A DNA stretch of 64,000 nt from Mycolicibacterium setense (GTDB lineage Bacteria; Actinomycetota; Actinomycetes; Mycobacteriales; Mycobacteriaceae). This document shows positions 16,189 to 24,686 of this stretch, piece by piece. The notes below the pieces were generated by a model. It was not told the DNA's origin and made no database searches. It was given only the letters and a program-made list of their open reading frames with translations. Both the position numbers and the translations under genes were made by a program. Within the stretch, counting starts at the first letter, position 1. Each line of letters opens with the position of its first letter. Location of the stretch: NCBI RefSeq assembly GCF_000805385.1, contig NZ_JTJW01000008.1, forward strand, positions 372,001 to 436,000, read 5' to 3'.

Positions 16189-16971
16189 TCAGTTCTGGCT
16201 GACCTCGCCCGCGGTCTGCACCACCGGCGCCGAGGGTGCCGCACCACCGAGTTGGCGGGCCGCGAAATCAGCTGCCTGGATTGCCATCCCGTTGTCCTTG
16301 TAGGAACTGTGGGCGGCGCGGCTGAGTCCGCCGGGAGAGCAGATGGGGTCGCCGGGCGCACACAGTTGGATCGTCTTGGCCACGTAGGGCTGGCCGATGG
16401 CGATGGGCGGCGCACTGCGGTCGGCCAAGCCCAGAACCCACTCGTCGGGAGTTCCGAACAGTGCCACCGCCGCGACATGCGAGGCGATCGATGCGGGCAT
16501 GGGTCCGCTGATACCTGCGGGCAGGACGTATCCGGCCGGGACGGCGCTCGAGGTCGTGTATCCGGCCACCGCGGCGCCCTGCGAGTAACCGCCGAGCACG
16601 ATCTTGGTCGCCGGGCAGTTCGCCGCGATCGACTGGATCCGGTTACTCGCGTCGGCGATACCGTCGGCCGCCTGGCCGAAGTTCAGCGAGGCCGGATAGT
16701 TCACCCCGTACACGTCGATCGTTTTGCCGGGCAGGTCGGCGGTGAGTGCGTCGACGAATGCCTGCCCGGTGGCGCCGACACCGGGTGCCTCGTTGGTGCC
16801 GCGGGCGAACACGACTTCGACGTCGGCACATCCGTCGGCGGCATTGGCCGAGGCGAGCGGGCCGGCCAGCGAGCCGAGGACCATGGCGGCCAGGGCGAGA
16901 ACGGTGAACAGCACGGACTGCGTCACCTTGGTGATCGAAGCGCCCCTCGGCGCTCGCTGCGGTTGCCTCAT
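16189..16971 (-). CDS. Secreted cutinase-family serine esterase
   Basis: 260 residues with a basic-hydrophobic signal peptide ending near ASANA (about residue 45), then a cutinase alpha/beta hydrolase domain. The catalytic triad is visible: Ser130 in GYSQG, Asp208 in CAPGDPIC and His221 in RAAHSSY; cysteines that make the family disulfides are present (CADVEVVF, CPATK, LCAPGDPIC). Mycobacterial cutinase-like proteins hydrolyse lipid or phospholipid esters at the cell surface. It is divergent from uspA across about 190 bp in which I see no clear operator. Confidence 0.9.
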   Translation of the reverse strand: MRQPQRAPRGASITKVTQSVLFTVLALAAMVLGSLAGPLASANAADGCADVEVVFARGTNEAPGVGATGQAFVDALTADLPGKTIDVYGVNYPASLNFGQAADGIADASNRIQSIAANCPATKIVLGGYSQGAAVAGYTTSSAVPAGYVLPAGISGPMPASIASHVAAVALFGTPDEWVLGLADRSAPPIAIGQPYVAKTIQLCAPGDPICSPGGLSRAAHSSYKDNGMAIQAADFAARQLGGAAPSAPVVQTAGEVSQN

Positions 16972-17165
16972 GGCATTCCCCCCTGTTAGCGGTGATTACC
17001 TGCTACAAGTGCGAGGCCGCGAATTCGATTCCGGAGCCGTCAAGTGATGTACGTCATCTGAGCAAATTGCCCGGGCCGGGATTGAACGACGACCTTTCGG
17101 CGTTGAGGGTGGCCCGTGCGGTGCCGACGTGGCGTATGGAGGTGATGAACCGCTTTAATGGCTCG

Positions 17166-18038
17166 ATGGCCACCTCGCGTGTCCGCACCACCGCGCTGGG
17201 GTACGCACTTGTCGCCCCCAGCCTGTTCGGCGTCGCTACGTTCCTGTTGTTGCCCATGCTGGTGGTGATCTGGCTGAGCCTGCAGCGGTGGGATCTCCTC
17301 GGCCCGATCGAGTATGTGGGACTGGACAATTGGGCGTCGGTTCTGACCGATTCCTCGTTCGCCATGTCGCTTGCGGTGACACTGCTGTTCGTCGTGCTGG
17401 TGGTGCCCACCCAAACCCTCCTCGGGCTGATCGCGGCTTCACTGCTGGCCCGCGGGCTGCCCGGCACCGCGTTCTTCCGCACCGTGTACGTGTTGCCGTG
17501 GGTCTGCGCCCCACTGGCCATCGCGGTGTTGTGGAAATGGATCCTGGCTCCGACAGACGGGGCGGTGAGCACTGTGCTGGGCCGGCAGGTGGACTGGCTC
17601 ACCGATCCGGGCCTGGCGCTGCCGGTGGTGTCGGCCGTGGTGGTGTGGACCAACGTCGGCTACGTGACGCTGTTCTTCCTGGCCGGCATCCTCAACATCC
17701 CGGCCGATGTCCACAACGCGGCCCGCACCGACGGAGCCACCGATTGGCAGCGATTCCGCCACATCACCCTGCCCATGCTGCGGCCGACCATGTTCTTCGT
17801 CCTGGTCACCGGAATTGTCAGCGCCGCACAGGTATTCGACACCGTGTACGCGCTGACTGCGGGTGGGCCGCAAGGTCGCACGGATCTGGTGGCCCACCGC
17901 ATCTATGCAGAGGCGTTCGGCGCGGCCGCGGTGGGCCGGGCCTCCGTGATGGCCATCGTGCTGTTCGTCATCCTCGTCGGCATCACGCTGCTGCAGCACC
18001 TGTACTTCCGTCGCAGGATCAGCTATGACCTCACGTAA
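17166..18038 (+). CDS. uspA: UspA, sugar ABC importer permease
   Basis: 290-residue MalF/UgpA-type permease with six transmembrane helices and the EAA loop (NAARTDGATDWQRFRHITLPMLRP) that contacts the ATPase. From memory it corresponds to M. tuberculosis UspA (Rv2316) in sequence and gene order; UspABC imports amino sugars. ATG 17166 gives about 290 aa, the expected length; ATG 17145 is an alternative, but its GGAGG lies only 2 nt away. It overlaps uspB by 14 nt. No ATPase gene is in the operon, so a shared ATPase elsewhere is needed. Confidence 0.85.
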   Translation: MATSRVRTTALGYALVAPSLFGVATFLLLPMLVVIWLSLQRWDLLGPIEYVGLDNWASVLTDSSFAMSLAVTLLFVVLVVPTQTLLGLIAASLLARGLPGTAFFRTVYVLPWVCAPLAIAVLWKWILAPTDGAVSTVLGRQVDWLTDPGLALPVVSAVVVWTNVGYVTLFFLAGILNIPADVHNAARTDGATDWQRFRHITLPMLRPTMFFVLVTGIVSAAQVFDTVYALTAGGPQGRTDLVAHRIYAEAFGAAAVGRASVMAIVLFVILVGITLLQHLYFRRRISYDLT

Positions 18039-18837
18039 CGCCCTCATCTATGTGGGGCTCCTGCTCGGCGCGCTGATCACGCTGCTGCCCTTCGGTCTCG
18101 GCTTGCTGACGTCGTTCACCTCCGCCGAGCAATTCGCCACCGATCCCCCGCTGTCGCTGCCCACGCCACCGACCCTGGAGAACTACGCCGGGCTGTCCGA
18201 CGCCGGATTCGGTCGCGCTTTCGTGGTCACAGCACTGATGACCGCCGTCATCCTGCTCGGGCAACTCGTGTTCTCGGTGCTCGCCGCGTACGCGTTTGCC
18301 CGGCTGCACTTTCCCGGCCGCGATGCGTTGTTCTGGGTCTATATCGCGACGCTGATGGTGCCCGCGACGGTGACCATCGTGCCGCTGTATCTGATGATGG
18401 CCGAGGCCGGATTGCGCAACACATTCTGGGCGCTGGTGCTGCCGTTCATGTTCGGCTCGCCCTACGCGATCTTCCTGCTGCGCGAGTACTTTCGGTCCAT
18501 TCCCGGCGACCTGATCAATGCGGCCCGCCTCGACGGCGCCCACACCCTGGACGTGATCACCCATGTGGTGGTGCCCGCCAGCCGGCCGATCCTGGTGACC
18601 CTGGCGTTGATCACCGTGGTGAGCCAGTGGAACAACTTCCTGTGGCCGTTGGTGATCACGAGCGGCAGCAGGTGGCAGGTGCTCACCGTCGCGACGGCCG
18701 GGCTGCAGACGCAGTACAACGCGCAGTGGACGCTGGTGATGGCGGCGACCACCGTGGCGATCGTCCCGCTGATCGTGTTGTTCATCGCCTTCTCGCGCAA
18801 CATCGTGCGCTCGATCGTGGTGACGGGCATCAAATGA
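18025..18837 (+). CDS. uspB: UspB, sugar ABC importer permease
   Basis: 270-residue MalG/UgpE-type permease, the heterodimer partner of UspA, with six transmembrane segments and the EAA motif NAARLDGAHTLDVITHVVVPASRP. The start overlaps uspA by 14 nt. The solute-binding protein gene follows after 73 bp. Confidence 0.9.
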   Translation: MTSRNALIYVGLLLGALITLLPFGLGLLTSFTSAEQFATDPPLSLPTPPTLENYAGLSDAGFGRAFVVTALMTAVILLGQLVFSVLAAYAFARLHFPGRDALFWVYIATLMVPATVTIVPLYLMMAEAGLRNTFWALVLPFMFGSPYAIFLLREYFRSIPGDLINAARLDGAHTLDVITHVVVPASRPILVTLALITVVSQWNNFLWPLVITSGSRWQVLTVATAGLQTQYNAQWTLVMAATTVAIVPLIVLFIAFSRNIVRSIVVTGIK

Positions 18838-18910
18838 TCACCGAAATCAACGCCAGGGTTGTGGAAACTCCTCAGCCACAACCATATTGTCGATCTCGCG
18901 CGGGGCGGGT

Positions 18911-20242
18911 ATGAGGCCCCGGCGCTCCACTCTGCTGGCTGCAGGTCTGGCGCTGACCATGGCGGTCCTGCTCGTCGCCGCCGCGCTGCTCGGCCGGACG
19001 ACCGAACACGAGGGGCGCACGGTCGTCACCGTGCGCCTGTGGGATCCGCAGGTCGCGGCCGCCTACCGGGAATCTTTCGCGGAGTTCGGTAAGGAACATC
19101 CCGACATCGAGGTGCGGGTCAACACCGTCGCCTACTCCGCGTACTTCGACAGCCTGCGCACCGATGTGGCCGGCGGCAGTGCCGATGACATCTTCTGGCT
19201 GTCCAACGCCTACCTGGCGGGATATGCCGACAACGGCCGCCTGCTCGACATCGGACAGACCTTGGGCGCCAACGCTGCCAGAGCGTGGGAGCCCGCGGTG
19301 GTCGATCAGTTCACCCGCAACGACGCGCTGTGGGCCGTGCCCCAACTGACCGACGCCGGCATCGCGGTGTACTTCAACGCCGACCTGCTCGACGCCGCGG
19401 GAGTGGACCTGGCCGAGCTGACCACGCTGCGGTGGTCGAACGGCGCCGACGACACACTGCGGTCGCTGGCGGCCAGGCTCACCGTCGACGAGCAGGGCCG
19501 CGCGGCAGACACCGACGGTTTCGACGCCGGCCGGATCCGGCAATGGGGCTACAACGCCGCCAACGATCTCCAGGGCATCTACCTCAACTACATCGGCTCG
19601 GCGGGCGGCATCTTCAACATCGGTGACCGCTTTGCCTTCGACAACCCGCAGGCCGTCGAGGCGTTCACCTATCTGGTTCGGCTGATCAACGACGATCACG
19701 TCGCCCCACCGGCATCTGCCACCAACAACAACGGCGACTTCTCGCGCAACACCTTCCTGCAGGGTCGCATGGCCCTGTTCCAGTCCGGCACCTACAACTT
19801 GGCCGCCATCGCGAACCAGGCCCGCTTCCGCTGGGGTGTGGCGATGCTGCCGGCCGGCCCCAAAGGCCGGGTCAGTGTCACCAATGGCATTGCGGCAGCG
19901 GCCAACTCCTCGACCCGTCACCCCGATGCGGTGCGCGAGGTGCTGTCCTGGATGGGCAGCAAGCGGGGCAACGAATACCTCGGGGCCAAAGGCGCCGCCA
20001 TCCCCGCTGTCCTGGCCGCCCAGCCCGTCTACCACGGCTACTGGAAGGCGCGCGGCGTCGATGTGGCGCCGTTCTTCCGGGTGCTGCGCGGGCCGCGCAT
20101 CGCTGCGCCCGGCGCCGCGGGCTTTCCGGCCGGATATCAGGCCCTCAAGCCGTATTTCGATGAGATGTTCCTGGGCCGCCGCGATGTCGAGAAGTCTCTG
20201 GCCGACGCGCAGTGGGCCGCCAATTCCGCGGCTGCCCGCTAG
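18911..20242 (+). CDS. uspC: UspC, extracytoplasmic sugar-binding protein
   Basis: 443-residue family 1 solute-binding protein. The N-terminus (MRPRRSTLLAAGLALTMAVLLVAAALLG region) is a signal or membrane anchor without a lipobox cysteine, so it is probably tethered by an uncleaved helix. The mature part has the SBP fold (VTVRLWDPQVAAAYRESF, DDIFWLSNAYLAGYADNG). It would deliver an amino sugar to UspAB. TTG 18887 is an earlier in-frame start; ATG 18911 fits the signal better. Confidence 0.85.
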   Translation: MRPRRSTLLAAGLALTMAVLLVAAALLGRTTEHEGRTVVTVRLWDPQVAAAYRESFAEFGKEHPDIEVRVNTVAYSAYFDSLRTDVAGGSADDIFWLSNAYLAGYADNGRLLDIGQTLGANAARAWEPAVVDQFTRNDALWAVPQLTDAGIAVYFNADLLDAAGVDLAELTTLRWSNGADDTLRSLAARLTVDEQGRAADTDGFDAGRIRQWGYNAANDLQGIYLNYIGSAGGIFNIGDRFAFDNPQAVEAFTYLVRLINDDHVAPPASATNNNGDFSRNTFLQGRMALFQSGTYNLAAIANQARFRWGVAMLPAGPKGRVSVTNGIAAAANSSTRHPDAVREVLSWMGSKRGNEYLGAKGAAIPAVLAAQPVYHGYWKARGVDVAPFFRVLRGPRIAAPGAAGFPAGYQALKPYFDEMFLGRRDVEKSLADAQWAANSAAAR

Positions 20243-20296
20243 CGGGCGAACACAGATCAGCCCCTGACCTCACAGCACATCGCCTACATTGGGCTG

Positions 20297-21295
20297 ATGC
20301 CCCAGCACCGCAGTGCATCCCGTCGCCGTCGTCTGGCGCCGGCCCTGTTCGCCGCAGTCATACTGGCCGCCGCCCCGGCCTGCGCGGCCGGGCCCTCCCC
20401 CAACTCCTCCGCCCCGGAGGCACCACAGAGCGATGCCGGATTCGCCCCGGCGGCCCCGGCACCTGAAAGTGGCCCGGGCATGAAGAACTCGCCGGTACCG
20501 ACGGAGGTCAAGCGCGACATCGTCAAGACCGCGTCGATGTCGATCACGACAGGCACTCCCGTGGCGGTGGCCGACAAGGCGGTAGCGCTGGCCGCCGATG
20601 CGGGCGGCCGGGTCGACAGCCGCTCCGAGGACGCCGGATCCAGCTCCGGCCGCGCACACATCTCACTGGCGCTACGGGTCCCGGCCGCCAAACTCGAAGG
20701 CACCCTTGACGAGTTCAAGAAACTCGGCACGGTCCAGACCGTCGAGGTCCGCGCCGAAGACGTGACGTCACAGCGCGTCGATCTCGACGCCCGCATCGCC
20801 GCATTGCAGACCTCGGTGGACCGGCTGCTCGGGATCATGCGCGAGGCCAAGGATCCCGAGGCGCTGATCCAAGCCGAGAACGCGTTGTCGCAGCGCCAGG
20901 CCGACCTCGACAGCCTGCGGGCTCAGCGCACCCAGCTCGGTGATCAAATCAGTTACAGCACGGTCAATCTCGACATCACCGCCGAACAGATCGGCGGCCC
21001 TGCCCCGCAGTATCAGGGGTTCTGGGGACAGGTCGAGCGCGGGTGGCACGGCTTGGTGTCGGCGGCGTCGGGGGCCGTGATGTTGTTCGGCCTGCTCCTA
21101 CCGTGGGTGGCGGCCGTCGTCATCGCGGCGGTGATCATCGTGGCCGTCGTCCGGTTGACCACGTCGTCGCGGCGGGGGCAGCGATCACCGACGGGGCAGG
21201 CTGGTCGGCAGGACGGTCAGCTCCAGGGCCAGCGCACTGCCGCAGACCAGAACGAGGACGCCGAAGGCGATCCAATCCCGCCGCCGGGGACCTGA
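20297..21295 (+). CDS. DUF4349-domain lipoprotein
   Basis: 332 residues: a signal peptide with lipobox AAPAC (Cys29), a Pro/Ala-rich linker to about 65, a DUF4349 domain with coiled-coil-like helices (about 75-235), one transmembrane helix near 255-285 and a charged tail. Function of the family is unknown. ATG 20297 follows TACATT (20285-20290) by 6 nt, so it is probably leaderless. The last 111 bp overlap the convergent EcfT gene, so the charged C-terminal tail is encoded opposite that gene. Confidence 0.75.
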   Translation: MPQHRSASRRRRLAPALFAAVILAAAPACAAGPSPNSSAPEAPQSDAGFAPAAPAPESGPGMKNSPVPTEVKRDIVKTASMSITTGTPVAVADKAVALAADAGGRVDSRSEDAGSSSGRAHISLALRVPAAKLEGTLDEFKKLGTVQTVEVRAEDVTSQRVDLDARIAALQTSVDRLLGIMREAKDPEALIQAENALSQRQADLDSLRAQRTQLGDQISYSTVNLDITAEQIGGPAPQYQGFWGQVERGWHGLVSAASGAVMLFGLLLPWVAAVVIAAVIIVAVVRLTTSSRRGQRSPTGQAGRQDGQLQGQRTAADQNEDAEGDPIPPPGT

Positions 21296-22027
21296 CGGCG
21301 CCGCCGAAATCTGGCCCGCCCCGCCCCGGGCGGTGATGGCATCGCCCATCTCGTCTCCCCGGCGCAACGCCACAGTGACCGCGGCCGCCAGCAGATCGAC
21401 CAGATTGGCGACCCGCTGCCTGCGCCGGGCGCGGAACGTCTCGGCGGGCTCGACGGGGCGCAGCCGGTGCGCCGCATACAACGTGCGGAACTCGTCGATC
21501 AGCATCGGGAAGGCTCGCAGTGCCAATGCAATTGTCACCGCCCAGTCGTGCACCGGGATCCGGACCAGCCGCAGCGGGCGGCCCAGCGTCGCCACCGCCG
21601 GGGCGACGTCGGCGACGTTCGTGGTCCAGGACACCAGCGCACCCAGGCCCAACAGCACGATCGACAATGCGGTGATCCGCAAGAAGTTCAGCAAGCCGCC
21701 CAGACCCACCTGGACCGATCCGATGTCGATGAACGGTGACCCACCGGCCAGGGCTGCCAGCGCCCCGCCGATCATCAGCAGGATCCAGATGAAGAACGGG
21801 ATCGACGGCAGCACGCCACGGGGAATGTGCGCCAGCCGCGCGGTCACCAGGACCAGCACCGCCACGGCCGCGATCGGCACCCAGCCGGGATAGAACGTCA
21901 GCAGCACACCGATGCCCGCGACGGCGAGCAGCTTCGTGCCGGCCCACAACCGGTGGATGACGGTGTCGCCGGGCACGGGGCGCAACAGCACGACGGGCTT
22001 ACGCTGCCCTCCTGTCGGCGCGGTCAT
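21185..22027 (-). CDS. ECF transporter transmembrane (T) component, CbiQ/EcfT-like
   Basis: 280 residues with five to six transmembrane helices and the cytoplasmic coupling motif of EcfT proteins, ending AITARGG (the Ala-Arg-Gly motif that grips the ATPases). It pairs with the upstream fused S/ATPase protein, whose stop overlaps its start by 4 nt. Together they would form a complete vitamin or metal importer. The substrate is unknown. Confidence 0.85.
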   Translation of the reverse strand: MTAPTGGQRKPVVLLRPVPGDTVIHRLWAGTKLLAVAGIGVLLTFYPGWVPIAAVAVLVLVTARLAHIPRGVLPSIPFFIWILLMIGGALAALAGGSPFIDIGSVQVGLGGLLNFLRITALSIVLLGLGALVSWTTNVADVAPAVATLGRPLRLVRIPVHDWAVTIALALRAFPMLIDEFRTLYAAHRLRPVEPAETFRARRRQRVANLVDLLAAAVTVALRRGDEMGDAITARGGAGQISAAPSGPRRRDWIAFGVLVLVCGSALALELTVLPTSLPRR

Positions 22028-24069
22028 CGAGCACCTCCGGCAGCGGTCGGGGCAAGGGCGAGCTCACCCTGCTGCAGGTGCAGCGTGCGCGGGCACAGAC
22101 CTTCCAGGCCGGTGAAATCGTGCGAGATGACGACGACCGTCAGCCCGCTGTTGTGCCGCAGGTCTTCCAGTAACCGCAGCAGCCCCCGCTGGCTCGCGGC
22201 GTCCAGTCCCGCCAGCGGCTCGTCGAGGATCAGCGCACGCGGCGAGCGGGCCAGCAATCCGGCCAGTACGACGCGGCGCATCTGACCGCCCGAGAGTTGG
22301 TCGATGCGGCGCTGGGCCAATGCCGCATCCAGGCCGACCATCTCCAGTGCGCGTGCGACGTGGTCATGATCATGCGCGGAGAAGCCTGCCGCCGAGGCGA
22401 TTTCACGTCCGACGGTGCTGCGCATCAATTGCAGCCGGGCGGCCTGGAACGAGATGGCCACCGAGCCCACCTGCTGTGCCACCGGAGCCCCGTCGAGCAG
22501 ACAGGCGCCGTAGGTGGGAACGGTCAGCCCGGCCATGATCCAGGCCAAGGTCGATTTACCGGAACCGTTCAGGCCGTGTACCAGGACGCCGTCGCCTTCA
22601 TTGACGGTGAACGTGATGTCACGCAAAGCCGTTTTCGCCCAAGGGGTTCCGCTGGCGTATTCGTGCCCGACGCCGGTCAACTCGAGCACCGGCGCGGCGC
22701 CGTGGGCGGCGGGCGCAACGGCCACCGGCACCGCAGAGGTCTGCACCATGTCGGTGTTGTCCGCCGTGCCGCCGTTGCCACTGAGCTTCACCGTGCGGTC
22801 GGCCGAATCGGCCTCGTCGTTGTAATGGGTGATGTGCACCAACGACATCTGGTGGTGATCGGTGAGCCCGGACAGGACGTTCATCAAGGTGTCGCGGCCC
22901 TGTTGATCGACCATGCTGGTGACCTCGTCCGCGATGAGCAGCGAAGGTTCGCGGGCCAGCGCCGCGGCAACGGCCAGGCGTTGCAGTTCGCCGCCCGACA
23001 ATCCCCCGGTGTCACGTTCGGCCAGCCCGTCAAGGCCCACTTCGGCCAGGAGCCGCTCGACATCGGCGGTCGTGCCGGCCGGCAGTCCCCACACCACGTC
23101 GTCGGCCACCCGGGTCCCGAGCACCTGACTCTCCGGATGCTGCATCACCACCGCGGTGCCTCCGATGCGGCCGAGCCCGACGGCACCGGCGCGCTCGATG
23201 CTGCCGGAACTGGGTTGGCGCCCGGCCAGCATGAGCATGAGAGTGGTCTTGCCCGAGCCGTTCGGTCCGGTCACCGCGACGTGTTCGCCTGGCTGCAGTT
23301 CCAGCGACATGGGGCCAAGCGCGTCGGATTCGACGCCGGGGTAACGGAACCGCACGTCGGTCAGCCGGGCCGGCACCGGGGCGATCGTCGCCCCTTCGTC
23401 CTCGACTTCGGCGTCGAGCTTGTGGACGTCCGGCACCCCGAGCAGCCGCGCCAGGATGCGTGACAGTGCCCACCAGCCGATCATGCTGACCGAGGTGATG
23501 CTGGTGATACCGAGGAACAGCATCAGCAGTGGCCAGTACTCCAGCATCGTGGCGAAGACGGATCGGAGCGGTTCGGCCGCCGCGTCGAGGACCGGGAGGC
23601 GGTCGAGCACCTTGGCGATACCTTCGATGCCCGCGCTCAACGAGTCGAAGATCAAGCTGCGCAACCGCGTCAACACCGTCAGCGCCACGACGATCGCCGA
23701 TCCGAACAACGCTCCGGCCACCACGGAGGCAGCCAGCGCTGTGGCGGTGCCGCGGCCGCGGCGCTTGACCACCCCGGTCAGCCCGCCGATGTAGGCGCAG
23801 TCGATGACGGTCATCATTCCGCCCATGCCGGCGATCAGGAACGCGATCGTGCCGGCGGCGACGGTGGCCGCGAGCAGTACGCGCAGCCGGTAGCGGTAGG
23901 CCAGCAGGCCCATCGGCACCGTTCCCAACACCGAAAGCCCGGCGGCGAATGGCACCACCACGGCGATGATCGCAGTGGCCGCACAAAGAGCCGCCATCAC
24001 CGCCGCTTGCGCAAGCTCGCCGGGAGTGAGGCCGCGCCGAGGCGTGGTCGCCGGGGGTTTCGCGGTCAT
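22024..24069 (-). CDS. ECF transporter: membrane domain fused to two ATPase domains
   Basis: 681 residues. The first ~210 are a six-helix membrane domain resembling an S component or DUF2232-like region; then two ABC ATPase domains follow, the first with Walker A GPNGSGKTT and signature LSGGE, the second with GLNGSGKST and LSGGQ plus ILDEPLAGLD. Usually S, A and A-prime are separate proteins. The ATG at 24069 starts the membrane domain; a GTG at 24147 in frame would add 26 unrelated residues. The substrate specificity of the membrane domain is unrecognised. Confidence 0.8.
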   Translation of the reverse strand: MTAKPPATTPRRGLTPGELAQAAVMAALCAATAIIAVVVPFAAGLSVLGTVPMGLLAYRYRLRVLLAATVAAGTIAFLIAGMGGMMTVIDCAYIGGLTGVVKRRGRGTATALAASVVAGALFGSAIVVALTVLTRLRSLIFDSLSAGIEGIAKVLDRLPVLDAAAEPLRSVFATMLEYWPLLMLFLGITSITSVSMIGWWALSRILARLLGVPDVHKLDAEVEDEGATIAPVPARLTDVRFRYPGVESDALGPMSLELQPGEHVAVTGPNGSGKTTLMLMLAGRQPSSGSIERAGAVGLGRIGGTAVVMQHPESQVLGTRVADDVVWGLPAGTTADVERLLAEVGLDGLAERDTGGLSGGELQRLAVAAALAREPSLLIADEVTSMVDQQGRDTLMNVLSGLTDHHQMSLVHITHYNDEADSADRTVKLSGNGGTADNTDMVQTSAVPVAVAPAAHGAAPVLELTGVGHEYASGTPWAKTALRDITFTVNEGDGVLVHGLNGSGKSTLAWIMAGLTVPTYGACLLDGAPVAQQVGSVAISFQAARLQLMRSTVGREIASAAGFSAHDHDHVARALEMVGLDAALAQRRIDQLSGGQMRRVVLAGLLARSPRALILDEPLAGLDAASQRGLLRLLEDLRHNSGLTVVVISHDFTGLEGLCPRTLHLQQGELALAPTAAGGAR

Positions 24070-24162
24070 CGTTCGATTCTGCCAGCCGCGAGCGTGGCCG
24101 TCGGTTGCCCGTCCGGCGCTGGTTTCATCCAGTGTGAGCGAGACCACGCCCGCCGGGTAGAC

Positions 24163-24181
24163 TACATAGTAAATCTATGTA
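24163..24181. promoter_or_regulatory. Candidate MarR operator
   Basis: TACATAG (24163-24169), TAAAT, CTATGTA (24175-24181) is a perfect 7-bp-arm inverted repeat ending 10 bp before the marR-type ATG. A further CATAG half-site lies at 24183-24187. MarR proteins typically bind such dyads at their own promoter. Autoregulation is inferred. Confidence 0.65.
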
Positions 24182-24191
24182 ACATAGGGGC

Positions 24192-24668
24192 ATGTCGACA
24201 CCGACCGAGGATGCCACGGTATCCGACAACACCGAACTCGGCGCTGACCTGTTGTCAGTCGTCGCCCGGTTGAATCGGCTCGCCACCCAGCGCGCCCGGC
24301 TACCCCTGCCCTGGGCTCAGGCCCGGCTGCTGTCCACCATCGAAGACCAAGGCGAGGCACGGATTTCCGACCTCGCCTACCTCGATCACTGCTCGCAGCC
24401 CACCATGACCACCCAGGTTCGCCGCCTGGAAGACGCCGGCCTGGTGTCCCGCACCACCGATCCCGGCGACGCCCGCGCGGTGCTGATCCGCATCACCGAG
24501 CAGGGCAGGCAGACCCTGGAGCAAGCCAGAGCGGATCGTGCCGCCGCCATCAACCCCAGGCTCGAACGCCTCACCGCCGAGGAGCGCAAGACGCTGACAG
24601 CCTCCGTCGACATCATTCGGCGGTTGCTCACCGACGTCGATCAGCACCCGCTCGCGCACGAGAACTAG
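24192..24668 (+). CDS. MarR-family transcriptional regulator
   Basis: 158 residues with a winged helix-turn-helix (about 35-105; ARISDLAYLDHCSQPTMTTQVRRLEDAGLVSR, and the wing DPGDARAVLIRIT) flanked by dimerisation helices. It is followed 18 bp later by an MFS exporter, the classic arrangement in which a MarR repressor senses a drug or phenolic compound and controls its pump. The palindrome just upstream is the probable operator. Confidence 0.9.
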   Translation: MSTPTEDATVSDNTELGADLLSVVARLNRLATQRARLPLPWAQARLLSTIEDQGEARISDLAYLDHCSQPTMTTQVRRLEDAGLVSRTTDPGDARAVLIRITEQGRQTLEQARADRAAAINPRLERLTAEERKTLTASVDIIRRLLTDVDQHPLAHEN

Positions 24669-24686
24669 TTAGGAGTCACCGCCCTG

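Noticed and set aside
22297..23463. 388-residue plus-strand frame opposite the fused ECF ATPase
   Set aside because: Shadow with His/Gly/Arg bias typical of such frames.
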